A stretch of DNA of 53,394 nt from positions 1 to 53,394 of the IMG/VR virus record IMGVR_UViG_3300014913_000002, one strand, 5' to 3'. Shown one piece after another: positions 24,277 through 31,524 of this stretch. The notes under the pieces were generated by a model. The model was not told where the DNA came from and ran no database searches. It was given only the letters and a program-made list of their open reading frames with translations. The translations under genes were made by a program, and so were the position numbers. Positions within the stretch are counted from its first letter, which is position 1; each line of letters starts with the position of its first letter. The DNA is from a virus.

Positions 24277-25446
24277 CTAGGGCAAAACAATCAGCTCATC
24301 TCTAATGCCGGCCCTCATTTCCTCAAGACCCATGACCATGTAGCGTAAAGAGTCCATTGCGTGGTCGTTCAGCTTTACTGGTTTATCTTTTTCCTCTTCC
24401 CACCGATAAGTTTCAAACTCATCAATCAGGTTTCGGCATCGCCGGCAAACCTTCAGCCGACCGGTCTTGATTCGTTCATTAACTTTATTTATCCCGATAT
24501 TTACATCATTGTCGGCTGATTGAATATCAAGCCCCATTGCTAGAAGCTCTTCAATTTCCCGCTTTCCTGAGGGGTCGGCAAAATAAGTTATCTCGGGGTC
24601 AAGTCGCTTTGCGTGTTCCTGAAGAAGTTCTCTTTCCTTGTAATGCTCATCATAAATAATCAGAACATCATCCGGACTAAGCGCCCCCCGGAGTGCCACA
24701 AACGGATTGTTGTAACCAAAGTCAATCCCACCCACCTTTAGCCAATCATCCGGCGGTTGAAAATCATCTATAATATGCTGGGGTCCAAAGTCGGGATAAA
24801 TTAGCCCTTCCGCCTTGGTGAACACCCCCTCATATCTCAGCTTAAATTGAATCTCGGTCAGAGTCCGCTTTGCCCTCTCGTATTCTTCTTTCGGGAAATA
24901 AGGATTGTCAACATTCCGGAACTGGATAAATTCATAGTCTGGATCGCCGTCTTTCCAACGTTTGTAAAGCTCGTGGTAAATCCAATTCAGGGCAATAGGA
25001 GTAAATGTCAAAAGAATCCTGCCCTTGGTGGCGCTTACTCGGCCTTGCATAATCAGCCAGGCATTGGGCTTCATGAGCGACGCTTCATCAGCCCAAATAG
25101 CTTTGGCTGTGATTCCTTCAATTGACTCCGGCTTCTCTGCTGACCGCAAAAAGAACATCCGGCCATCTATGGTCTCAAAGGTTGACTCGGCTTTGTTGTA
25201 AACCCCATATCCTTTTGGCACTATTTCAAAAAACTTGGTCAGCGTGCTTTGCTTTAAAATTTTGTAAGTAGGAGAAAGGATAATATATTCTCCCGGCCCC
25301 CGCTCTTGTGCCTCGTTCAGTATCCAGACCGACCCAAAGGTGGTTTTTCCTCCCTGCACCCCAGAACAAAAAGCTATAAATCGCTTCTTGCTTTCCCAGG
25401 CTTTCACCTGGAATGGATGAAGCCTTATTTCCAATACTCGAGGCAT
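24277..25446 (-). CDS. terL: Terminase large subunit
   Basis: The 389-residue packaging motor starts at ATG 25446 in a TAATG overlap with the small subunit. The ATPase half shows FCSGVQGGKTTFG (Walker A), AIWADEASL (Walker B/DE) and LLTFTPIALNW (coupling motif). The nuclease half has GIDFGYNNPF and a second acidic cluster (IIYDEHYKER), with LNDHAMDSLRYMVMG near the end. It translocates DNA into the prohead and cuts concatemers. It is a little shorter than many relatives but has all motifs. Confidence 0.92.
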   Translation of the reverse strand: MPRVLEIRLHPFQVKAWESKKRFIAFCSGVQGGKTTFGSVWILNEAQERGPGEYIILSPTYKILKQSTLTKFFEIVPKGYGVYNKAESTFETIDGRMFFLRSAEKPESIEGITAKAIWADEASLMKPNAWLIMQGRVSATKGRILLTFTPIALNWIYHELYKRWKDGDPDYEFIQFRNVDNPYFPKEEYERAKRTLTEIQFKLRYEGVFTKAEGLIYPDFGPQHIIDDFQPPDDWLKVGGIDFGYNNPFVALRGALSPDDVLIIYDEHYKERELLQEHAKRLDPEITYFADPSGKREIEELLAMGLDIQSADNDVNIGINKVNERIKTGRLKVCRRCRNLIDEFETYRWEEEKDKPVKLNDHAMDSLRYMVMGLEEMRAGIRDELIVLP

Positions 25447-25814
25447 TATTTGCCATTGTCTTTTGAGATAATAACCTTTAGTGGTTTAAATTCGGTAGTC
25501 TGCTGGACTTCCTGTTTGTCGGTCATGCCTAGCCAGTTTTTGGCTAGGAAAATCTGAACTGATGCATTATGCTTCTTGACCGCATTTTCATACATTGCCT
25601 TCATGAGACTAATCTTTTTGTGTGCTTGCCCTTCTTTTAATGCTAACAATAATTCTTCATGTTGCTTCTTCCAATTGGCAAAAGTGTTTGGATGAACTCC
25701 AAAATACCAGGCGATGTCTTCTTCGTTTACACCAAGAGTGGCTAACTTTCTGGTTTCTTCCGGATGCCTTTCCGGGTCATATTTTGATGGTCTGCCCGGT
25801 CTCTCTGTTTTCAT
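25446..25814 (-). CDS. terS: Terminase small subunit
   Basis: The 122-residue protein has an N-terminal helix-turn-helix (TRKLATLGVNEEDIAWYFGV followed by HPNTFANWKK) and a helical oligomerisation part. The family recognises the packaging site and stimulates TerL. It is directly coupled to TerL, and overlaps the previous small gene by 38 bases. HTH and location make the call reliable although sequence conservation in this family is low. Confidence 0.82.
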   Translation of the reverse strand: MKTERPGRPSKYDPERHPEETRKLATLGVNEEDIAWYFGVHPNTFANWKKQHEELLLALKEGQAHKKISLMKAMYENAVKKHNASVQIFLAKNWLGMTDKQEVQQTTEFKPLKVIISKDNGK

Positions 25815-25989
25815 GGATTATCACCCTCACTAAATCATCAGCCTTATGTAATCTATTTAACTGATTCAGTATTTCGTCTGTCGGGAGAAACCGAAGCCTT
25901 ATCTCTGCTTCCTTGTCTCCCGATACAAGGCTTTTGATGGTTAATTGCTTTATTAGTGCCTCAAAAGTAACGCTTGCTTCCTGGGTCAT
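25777..25989 (-). CDS. Small protein upstream of terminase
   Basis: The 70-residue protein starts at ATG 25989 and overlaps the terS start. It is mostly helical (FEALIKQLTIKSL, FLPTDEILNQLNRLHKADD). No family recognised. It opens the packaging transcript together with the small membrane peptide upstream. Confidence 0.55.
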   Translation of the reverse strand: MTQEASVTFEALIKQLTIKSLVSGDKEAEIRLRFLPTDEILNQLNRLHKADDLVRVIIHENRETGQTIKI

Positions 25990-26013
25990 TGTTTTGTTGC
26001 ATTTCCTGGGTAG

Positions 26014-26154
26014 TTATAAATTTTTACCTGGGATTTGTAACCTCTTCCAGGCTTCTGGAATAGATTTTAAGTAGGCCACAATCGCCATCGGGATACACAC
26101 AATCGCCCCGATGATTAAATAAAGAACAAAAGCTATTATATTTAATGGTTTCAT
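26014..26154 (-). CDS. Small single-pass membrane protein
   Basis: A 46-codon frame starts at ATG 26154 (MKPLNIIAFVLYLIIGAIVC). The first 28 residues form one hydrophobic helix and the short tail is basic (EAWKRLQIPGKNL). It lies next to another membrane protein, 26158-26415, so the two may act together, for example in lysis. No family recognised. Confidence 0.5.
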   Translation of the reverse strand: MKPLNIIAFVLYLIIGAIVCIPMAIVAYLKSIPEAWKRLQIPGKNL

Positions 26155-26157
26155 TTT

Positions 26158-26415
26158 CTAAAACAATAACATCAACAACCTAGAGGCTATGTCTCTTATG
26201 TCTGGATTTGAAACAATCAACAAAATTATGATTGCTATCAGGATTTTATACAGCTTCTTAATCTTACCCTCTAAATCTATTTGCCTTCTCTCAAGACAAT
26301 GCAGGTCATTGGTCGCCATCATAAACACCATTGTGGCTAAAGTTTCGACCTTCTCTTTTATCGTCCCGGCTGACTTGATTTGCTCAATTAGCTCTTTGTA
26401 TTTATCCCCATTCAT
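26158..26415 (-). CDS. Tail-anchored membrane protein, XhlA-like layout
   Basis: The 85-residue protein starts at ATG 26415 after TTGAGGAGAAACTGAG. A helical, charged N-terminal part (about 1-58) is followed by one hydrophobic helix (KILIAIIILLIVSN) and a short end. Haemolysin XhlA-type phage proteins, which cooperate with holins, share this layout. It is next to a small membrane peptide, but the endolysin is 4.7 kb away. The family link is tentative. Confidence 0.5.
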   Translation of the reverse strand: MNGDKYKELIEQIKSAGTIKEKVETLATMVFMMATNDLHCLERRQIDLEGKIKKLYKILIAIIILLIVSNPDIRDIASRLLMLLF

Positions 26416-26471
26416 CTCAGTTTCTCCTCAAGGTGTCCTTCTGAGAAGGATAGATTCTTTAAAATGTATCC

Positions 26472-26519
26472 TTGATAAAATTACCTATACTTGTTAATAA
26501 CTATCGGTGCTTTTATCAA
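26472..26519. repeat. Inverted repeat in an AT-rich gap
   Basis: TTGATAAAA (26472-26480) and TTTTATCAA (26511-26519) are perfect nine-base arms around 30 bases, in the 200-bp gap between two minus-strand genes. On the minus strand the gap is very U-rich before the repeat. It may end the upstream rsr/spanin transcript or hold a promoter, but no convincing -35/-10 pair was found. Confidence 0.45.
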
Positions 26520-26616
26520 AAAAATTCACAAAAACCAAAAAACAACTAAAAGTAAATCAACAACTTAATAAAAACCCCTATGAATACAGTAATTGCTATT
26601 TAGAAACACCATTCTT

Positions 26617-27321
26617 TTAAAACTTCAGATTCAGCCCCACATACGGCCTCGAGCCGATAAAATCATATCCCCCTACCAAGCTAAACAAAAACGTGACTCT
26701 CTGGCTGGAAAGCTCCCACCATTTGTATTTCAGGCTTAGCCCGACAAGATAATCTGAAAAGGTGTTCCCCCGAACACCAACCCCTACCTCAGAGCCAAAA
26801 TAAAATCGCCACACCCGGAAATAATCCAGCGAAAGGCAATGGTAAACCTTATCGCTGGCCACTAGGGAATAGCCAAACCTGAATTCCAAGCCGGCGATCG
26901 GTGGCTTCCATTCAGTAACAGAAATCTCAGTTTTATTATCTGCTATTGTATAAAAATTGCCTTTTTTATCTATTATCAAAGTTGTTTTTATCTCTCGGCC
27001 TTCCGGTGTTTCGGTTTTTATTTCAATCGTTCTCTTTACTAGTTCGGGATGAATGGGTAATTTCTTTTTCTCTACCGGTGGCTTGTCCGGCGTAATGGGT
27101 GTTTTTACGACTGGTGGCCGGTAGGTCTTTTTTTCGGTATTTTGTGCAGTGTAGTTGCCAAAAAGTTCGACTTTTTGTGCAGTATGCTTATCATAAAGTC
27201 GCTTTTTACTACATTTTTGAATCTGGATTACTCCCCAGATAACCGCCAGCACCAAAATAAGCAGTAGGCCTGACCGGATTACTTTGCTAATAGCGGTCAA
27301 GGTCTCGGTAAATTTATTCAT
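26617..27321 (-). CDS. Envelope-spanning protein with C-terminal outer-membrane-like strands (spanin-like)
   Basis: This 234-residue protein has an N-terminal transmembrane helix (residues 15-31), a Lys/Pro-rich linker (about 60-95) and a C-terminal region of alternating amphipathic strands ending YVGLNLKF. The final aromatic residue and strand pattern resemble outer-membrane beta-barrel proteins. A protein fixed in the inner membrane and able to enter the outer membrane would suit a spanin-like role in the last step of lysis. It is not a typical spanin, so this is inference. Confidence 0.5.
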   Translation of the reverse strand: MNKFTETLTAISKVIRSGLLLILVLAVIWGVIQIQKCSKKRLYDKHTAQKVELFGNYTAQNTEKKTYRPPVVKTPITPDKPPVEKKKLPIHPELVKRTIEIKTETPEGREIKTTLIIDKKGNFYTIADNKTEISVTEWKPPIAGLEFRFGYSLVASDKVYHCLSLDYFRVWRFYFGSEVGVGVRGNTFSDYLVGLSLKYKWWELSSQRVTFLFSLVGGYDFIGSRPYVGLNLKF

Positions 27322-27348
27322 GATTTGAATTAAAATTATTTATTGTTG

Positions 27349-27391
27349 TTTGGATGGGCAATGGGTCGGACTATAAAATACCGCCACCCCA
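27349..27391 (-). other. Hairpin after rsr sharing GGGGTGGCGG with the two upstream RNAs
   Basis: Just after the rsr stop, the minus strand reads GGGGTGGCGG followed by a stem-loop closed by CGG/CCG and GGGT/ACCC, then CCCATCC. The first ten bases equal part of the two RNAs before rsr, but the conserved ATACTTCGG block is absent. It could be a decayed third copy or a simple terminator-like fold. Confidence 0.35.
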
Positions 27392-27399
27392 AGTTTTTG

Positions 27400-28881
27400 C
27401 TATAAACCCAACTCTATTTCTTCAATCTTGTCTAAAGCTGATTTCCCGTTTTCTATGGCTTTTAAAACATCAAAAACTTTCTCTGACCACCCGGAAATAA
27501 GAAAAACATCATTATTGTTGACTTCCAGCGGAGTATTACCGTAACCGGCTAAATCAAAAAGATAAAGCTTTGCCCTAGGATTAATTGTTTGTTTATAGAT
27601 GCTCCACTCTTCTTTTAAATTCTTCCCCTGGAGACTAGAATCCCATAGCTGACAATCCGTAAAGATCATAATCTTATCAACAAAAAGCTCTTTTTGGTTT
27701 AGCCATTCAATAACTTTCCATCCATTTGTGCTATACCCGACTTCCCCCTCTCTTCTATGAAACTCATCAGCATTTCTTAGAATTGAATCTTTAGGAACAC
27801 CAATGACTTTCCAGGTATCCCCAAACATCCCCACAATTGCTTTTTTGCATTTTAAATTTAGCATCATCCCCAAAACGATGCCAATATCAAAATATTGAAT
27901 CTTTGACCGAGGGGAAACTTGGTTTTCCATTGAACCAGAAACATCACAAGCAATTAAAACATTCGAGTCGCTATCAATAGGAATATTCTCACAACTAGCT
28001 TTGATAGCTTTTTCAAGAGCGTCCTCAACAAGATTAAAATTAAAGCTGGCCACTTTTTTAATTTCTCGATATACGGCCAAAAACCTAAATGGCAACTGTT
28101 TCGATTTCTTTACCGCTTCCGGATTGCTTAAATAAGCCAAAACTTTATTAAGGTGTTCTCCGCTAACCTGGGCATTTAAAATATTTCGCAGGTTTCTCAA
28201 TAACGCCATATAGCCAACTTTGCCAGAATCAATCAGCTCTTCCCAAACTTCTTTGGTGTTTCCCCTCTCTGAAAGCTGGGTTTCCCAGGTGTATGGCGGA
28301 GTTAATTCATCATTTGCAATTTTCTTAAATAATTGCTCTTGTTCTTTGGTTCTTGGTTTGGGATGAGTAAGAAATAAAACATCTCTCAGCTTAATTTCCG
28401 TCTTCCGGTTATACTTAGCAAATTGATATTCATCAAATTTCAGAAAAGCCCTGGCAATTCCCTTCTGTAATTGTTTGGATAACTTGTTTAATTTTTCCTC
28501 TTTATCATTCGCCAACCAATAATAAGCCAGAATTTCATAAAGCTCGTCAGCCCGTTGAATGATTCTCTCTACCAGCCTGCTAACTAGGCTATCACCATTG
28601 TGGATTTTTGCCAATTCAACCGCTAACACCAAGGGAATGCTCCGCAAATACATTTTTTCCCTAGCATAAACAGCCAACTTAGCCACAAATTCAGCGGGAA
28701 CCTTTTTTATTAAATCCCTTATTTCACCGAGTTGAGAATTAACATCCTCATAAAATTTCGGCTGAAGTGAAGCCGTGCAAATACGTGTATAAAGCTCTAA
28801 TTTAGGCCACAGCTTATAAGCCGTTTCCCCCTCGTAATTGACGGTTTTGTTTTTACCCCTGGCTGGTTGAGAGAATCTCAT
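27400..28881 (-). CDS. rsr: Ro60/Rsr-type RNA-binding protein (TROVE plus VWA domains)
   Basis: The 493-residue protein starts at ATG 28881 after AGGAGG. Residues about 1-300 form the TROVE helical-repeat ring (YTRICTASLQPKFYED, IRDLIKKVPAEFVAKLAVYA, LVERIIQRADELYEILAYYW, MALLRNLRNIL). Residues 310-490 form a von Willebrand A domain with an intact metal site, DVSGS at 313-317. Ro60 proteins bind misfolded RNAs in the ring and Y RNAs on its outer face. In bacteria Rsr works with exoribonucleases in RNA decay and stress survival. Two candidate partner RNAs and a consensus promoter lie directly upstream. Confidence 0.9.
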   Translation of the reverse strand: MRFSQPARGKNKTVNYEGETAYKLWPKLELYTRICTASLQPKFYEDVNSQLGEIRDLIKKVPAEFVAKLAVYAREKMYLRSIPLVLAVELAKIHNGDSLVSRLVERIIQRADELYEILAYYWLANDKEEKLNKLSKQLQKGIARAFLKFDEYQFAKYNRKTEIKLRDVLFLTHPKPRTKEQEQLFKKIANDELTPPYTWETQLSERGNTKEVWEELIDSGKVGYMALLRNLRNILNAQVSGEHLNKVLAYLSNPEAVKKSKQLPFRFLAVYREIKKVASFNFNLVEDALEKAIKASCENIPIDSDSNVLIACDVSGSMENQVSPRSKIQYFDIGIVLGMMLNLKCKKAIVGMFGDTWKVIGVPKDSILRNADEFHRREGEVGYSTNGWKVIEWLNQKELFVDKIMIFTDCQLWDSSLQGKNLKEEWSIYKQTINPRAKLYLFDLAGYGNTPLEVNNNDVFLISGWSEKVFDVLKAIENGKSALDKIEEIELGL

Positions 28882-28899
28882 AATTCCTCCTATAAAATC

Positions 28900-28970
28900 A
28901 AGGGGGAACAAACGAGAGGGGGGAGGGATTTACTGTCCTGCCGAAGTATCCCCTCTCTCCGCCACCCCTT
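28900..28970 (-). ncRNA. Candidate Rsr-associated small RNA, copy B
   Basis: This 71-nt unit, just upstream of rsr, folds into one long hairpin: AAGGGG/CCCCTT at the base, then GAGAGGGG/CCCCTCTC, then GGA/TCC with loop CAGTAAA. It shares GGTGGCGGAGA, GGGATACTTCGG and TGTTCCCC with copy A, while its stem sequences differ in a compensatory way. It is read from the promoter at 29087-29115. A Y-RNA-like role is inferred from its place beside rsr. Confidence 0.65.
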
Positions 28971-28984
28971 AATATCAAAAGAAG

Positions 28985-29056
28985 CACGGGGAACAGGCGA
29001 AAAGGGAACAAAAAGCGGATTAACAGTCCGAAGTATCCCTTTTCTCCGCCACCGTG
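28985..29056 (-). ncRNA. Candidate Rsr-associated small RNA, copy A
   Basis: This 72-nt unit folds as CACGG/CCGTG, GGCG/CGCC, AAAAGGGA/TCCCTTTT and CGGA/TCCG with loop CTGTTAA. It begins about 25 bases after the predicted transcription start. Identical blocks in the internal loops and compensatory changes in the stems relative to copy B show selection on RNA structure. The small size and the neighbouring rsr gene suggest a compact Y-like RNA. I could not match the classical Ro60-binding motif with certainty. Confidence 0.68.
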
Positions 29057-29086
29057 TTTTATTTCTCATGCACCAGCCTTTTTCTA

Positions 29087-29115
29087 AAGATATACCATAA
29101 AAACTGTTTTGTCAA
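29087..29115 (-). promoter_or_regulatory. Consensus sigma-70 promoter for the RNA/rsr unit
   Basis: On the minus strand TTGACA (29115-29110) is followed by exactly 17 bases and TATCTT (29092-29087), with an overlapping TATATC. The predicted start near 29080 lies upstream of both small RNAs and rsr, and the promoter is in the only real gap of this operon. It allows this unit to be expressed apart from the phage lytic genes. Confidence 0.78.
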
Positions 29116-29139
29116 GTTTTTTTAATCATTTCACAAAAT

Positions 29140-29325
29140 TTAATCATCTTCATTAAAAACATCTTCTTTGGTTGAAAACTGTCCTTCTTCTATTTCTTTC
29201 ATGGCTTGCCTCAATGATTCTCTTAATTCCTTGTCTCTCATAATCTCAAAAGTAAGCCACCAGCCATGGATCTCGTCTATTATCTTTTTCCCAAACCGAT
29301 AAGGACAGGCTCTTATAATACCCAT
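29140..29325 (-). CDS. Small protein with antitoxin-like C-terminus
   Basis: The 61-residue frame ends with MRDKELRESLRQAMKEIEEG and STKEDVF, resembling the C-terminal tail of Phd/RelB-type antitoxins (EL.ESL..A..EIE.G....EEV). The first 28 residues do not look like the usual DNA-binding part, and a start at the inner ATG would give 33 residues. No toxin partner is evident. Function is uncertain. Confidence 0.45.
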   Translation of the reverse strand: MGIIRACPYRFGKKIIDEIHGWWLTFEIMRDKELRESLRQAMKEIEEGQFSTKEDVFNEDD

Positions 29326-29328
29326 TTG

Positions 29329-30051
29329 TTAGGTCTTCCCCTTATTCTTGCCAATTGACTCAATAAAAGCCTTTACCACCCGGCCCGGGATTATATTTGT
29401 ATCCCAATTCTTATATCCCTCAACCGCTACCCCAAGAACCTCGCCTTTGCGGTTAATCACCGGTGAGCCGGAGTTCCCAAAGTAAACCCGGGCAGTGAGA
29501 TAAAACAAAGTCGGTTTATGAGTGTTATAAGTTATGTATCCCGGTCCCGAGGGGACCAAATCCGCTACTCCCCGAAACCCGAATATCCAGCATTCTTCAA
29601 AAAGGTGGGGATTGCGAAAGTCTTTGAAATAAAACCTGGGTTTAAACTTAACCTTAAAGGCAAGTAAATCTAGTTTGTTAGCTATAATTACATCCGTTGA
29701 TTTTAGAGCCTCCATCTGCTCATGCCGGTTGAAAATCACATAAATCTCATTGGCTTTGGGGAAATCCCGGTCAACCTTGTGACCGGCCGTTATAACCCAG
29801 CCGTCTTCCGAAACAAAAAAGCCGGTGGTCTTAGAACTCCCAGAATAACAGTAAACAATCCCCGGCATCAGCCTTACAAAAAGATTGTGAAGCTGGGTGC
29901 TTTCCCTGATAATCCGGACACCTTCAAATTGGGTCTGTTTAAGATACCCTTCTTCTTGTTGGATATATATCTGGCCAAAGGCAAAAATGGCCAAAATAAA
30001 AACCGCTCCAATAAAAACCTTTTTCACTGTTTCTTTTGCCTCTTTGGTCAT
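29329..30051 (-). CDS. Membrane-anchored trypsin-like serine protease
   Basis: The 240-residue protein starts at ATG 30051 in an ATGA overlap with the exonuclease. A hydrophobic anchor or signal (KVFIGAVFILAIFAFGQIYI) is followed by a chymotrypsin-fold domain: catalytic His in WVITAGHKV, Asp in NKLDLLAFK, and Ser in YFGNSGSPVINRKGEVLGVA. DegP-like relatives act in the periplasm. There is no PDZ domain. In a phage it could act in envelope interference or lysis; the substrate is unknown. Confidence 0.8.
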   Translation of the reverse strand: MTKEAKETVKKVFIGAVFILAIFAFGQIYIQQEEGYLKQTQFEGVRIIRESTQLHNLFVRLMPGIVYCYSGSSKTTGFFVSEDGWVITAGHKVDRDFPKANEIYVIFNRHEQMEALKSTDVIIANKLDLLAFKVKFKPRFYFKDFRNPHLFEECWIFGFRGVADLVPSGPGYITYNTHKPTLFYLTARVYFGNSGSPVINRKGEVLGVAVEGYKNWDTNIIPGRVVKAFIESIGKNKGKT

Positions 30052-30716
30052 ATCGACCTGTCTGTTTCTTTTACGAATCCATTGATTGCCAAATAAAGGT
30101 CTTCAAGGTCACGGACGTCTCTCCGGCAATGATGGAGAATGTATTTCAATGATTTTTCATGACCCTGAAGTGCCAAAACCCAAGCCTGGGGGTCAATATG
30201 TGTTTTTCTGGATTTCCCTAAAACATGGCGACAGGCTTGTTCAAGCCGATTGCGACTAATACAAAGTTTATTCCGCACCATGTAATAAACATCCTTGTGG
30301 GCCAGGTCACCATAGCCGGGAAAATCAAGCCCCCAAAACAATGCCCGGCTTCTCACATAAGGGAAATCAAACCGAGAACCATAGTAAGAAATAATCTTAT
30401 CGAATTTCCTTAAATCTTCAATGCATTGCTTAACAACTTCTTTATCTAGAACCTTCTCTTTTTGGAGTTCCTCTTTTGTAATGCATCGTTCATAAATTTT
30501 CCGTTTCCCCAGAACCTTGATACAGTAACAAAGCATAATCCCAAAATCAGCTTTCAGGTTTGAAGCTTCAATGTCGAAAAAACCGATTTTAAGCCCTTTG
30601 GGGTTCTCTTGAAGATAGCAATTGTAATGCTCAAGGTATGTATGGCCGTGCCGGCACCGATGATTGTGGAGCCAGATTATTTCTTTTTTTGTCAGTCTCC
30701 CGACTGGAGCAATCAT
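30048..30716 (-). CDS. DEDD-family 3'-5' exonuclease (YprB-like RNase H fold)
   Basis: The 222-residue protein shows FFDIEASNLKADFG (first acidic pair), ISYYGSRFDFPYVRSRA (second), and a final HHCRRDVRDLEDLY motif. These are Exo I, II and III of DnaQ-like nucleases, closest in style to the YprB_RNaseH-like family. An N-terminal His/Cys-containing segment precedes the fold. It could process RNA or DNA ends. It is less than 2 kb from rsr, on the same strand, and Rsr proteins work with exoribonucleases, though a direct link is only inference. Confidence 0.75.
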   Translation of the reverse strand: MIAPVGRLTKKEIIWLHNHRCRHGHTYLEHYNCYLQENPKGLKIGFFDIEASNLKADFGIMLCYCIKVLGKRKIYERCITKEELQKEKVLDKEVVKQCIEDLRKFDKIISYYGSRFDFPYVRSRALFWGLDFPGYGDLAHKDVYYMVRNKLCISRNRLEQACRHVLGKSRKTHIDPQAWVLALQGHEKSLKYILHHCRRDVRDLEDLYLAINGFVKETDRSI

Positions 30717-30789
30717 ATTTAGCCCTTTCTAGTGTTGGCCACCACCCACCTGTGGCTCATTTCTTTTCAACACTATTGACCCGCCTCTT

Positions 30790-31149
30790 TTAATATTCAA
30801 AGTGATACTGATCATTAAATTTTGTTTTCCCTTCTTTATACCAATCGCCACCCCAGGTTCCACCTAATTTTTTCCATAAATCACCAAGGATTTCATACTC
30901 CAAAGTTTCTTCCCAAACCGGATTATTGTTTTCATCTATAATGACTATATCCATAGCCCGGCCCAACTGGTGCTTAGAGATTTTCTTGTAACCATCGCAA
31001 AGTGATTTACCAGCTTTATATAATTTCTTTTGCTCTTCTGCAGTCCTGAGAAACGATGTAGGGATAAAATGTATTCCGTGAATTTCGGCTAAAACGGTGA
31101 ACATACTAAATTTCAATATAAATTCCCACCGTCGCCTTGTATTGTTCAT
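30790..31149 (-). CDS. Endolysin, M15-type peptidase
   Basis: I start at ATG 31149 (MNNTRRRWEFIL), which overlaps the upstream stop (ATGA); the longer frame reads the previous gene out of phase. The 119-residue protein has SKHQLGRAMDIVI (zinc ligands His and Asp) and FNDQYHFEY (third zinc ligand), the pattern of M15 D-Ala-D-Ala-type or L-Ala-D-Glu peptidases used as phage endolysins. It would cut peptidoglycan peptides. No signal peptide is visible, so it needs a holin. Confidence 0.85.
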   Translation of the reverse strand: MNNTRRRWEFILKFSMFTVLAEIHGIHFIPTSFLRTAEEQKKLYKAGKSLCDGYKKISKHQLGRAMDIVIIDENNNPVWEETLEYEILGDLWKKLGGTWGGDWYKEGKTKFNDQYHFEY

Positions 31150-31334
31150 CTCTTCTTTATCTCCCGAATCTCCTGCCTGGTTGCCCGGGGTGGCCAATTC
31201 TCGGACGGTTCCCCCAAAAGCACCGCCTCGCAATACCCGCAAAGGTAGAGTCCGTCATCAATCTTGACGGCGTGTTTTTTGAGGATTTTGTCTTTGCAAT
31301 GCAAGCAAAGAACATATTCAGACCCTTTTTTCAC
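31146..31334 (-). CDS. Small zinc-ribbon protein upstream of the endolysin
   Basis: The 62-residue protein has CLHCKDKILKKHAVKIDDGL followed by YLCGYCEAVL, two CxxC pairs in a zinc-ribbon or treble-clef style. It is the first gene after the regulated promoter region at 31344-31440, with SD GTGAGGTG, and is coupled to the endolysin. Possibly a small regulator. Family unknown. Confidence 0.6.
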   Translation of the reverse strand: MKKGSEYVLCLHCKDKILKKHAVKIDDGLYLCGYCEAVLLGEPSENWPPRATRQEIREIKKR

Positions 31335-31343
31335 CTCACTTAT

Positions 31344-31440
31344 ATTATAAGGGGGGTCTGGAAGGCTTGTTGATGAATCGTCTTACATTGTAAGACAAAA
31401 ATCGCCAAAAACCCCCATTTTTGGCCAAAACAATCTTACA
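31344..31440 (-). promoter_or_regulatory. Terminator-operator-promoter cluster before the lysis genes
   Basis: In transcription order: the half-site TCTTACA (31434-31440), the hairpin GCCAAAAA/TTTTTGGC (31404-31425) followed by GATTTTTG as a terminator-like element, the 17-bp dyad GTCTTACATTGTAAGAC (31380-31396), and TATAAT (31349-31344) with a weak -35 (TCAACA, 18-base spacer). Upstream transcription seems to stop here and a controlled promoter to restart it. Confidence 0.6.
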
Positions 31441-31524
31441 ATTCGCTATTGACAAGGTTTTCTGAGGGGGGGTAAATTTTGGGCAAATTGAAGGGTAAGT
31501 TAAAGTGGAACTTCTCAAAAAATA

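Noticed and set aside
28900-29056. Plus-strand reading of the two small RNAs as tRNA-Ser-like 3' ends (CTCTCCGCCA)
   Set aside because: No cloverleaf can be made, and the only promoter is on the minus strand. The resemblance is limited to the last dozen bases. Human Y RNAs share GTCCGAAG with this strand, but on the wrong side of the hairpin.
31149-31242. Extended N-terminus of the endolysin
   Set aside because: The extra 31 residues are the previous zinc-ribbon gene read in another frame; the inner ATG overlaps the stop and begins the peptidase domain.
31449-31478. TTGACA with TAAATT at 18 bases, plus strand, as a promoter
   Set aside because: No plus-strand gene follows for 15 kb; the -10 is poor and the spacer is mostly G. 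Probably chance, though an antisense RNA cannot be excluded.
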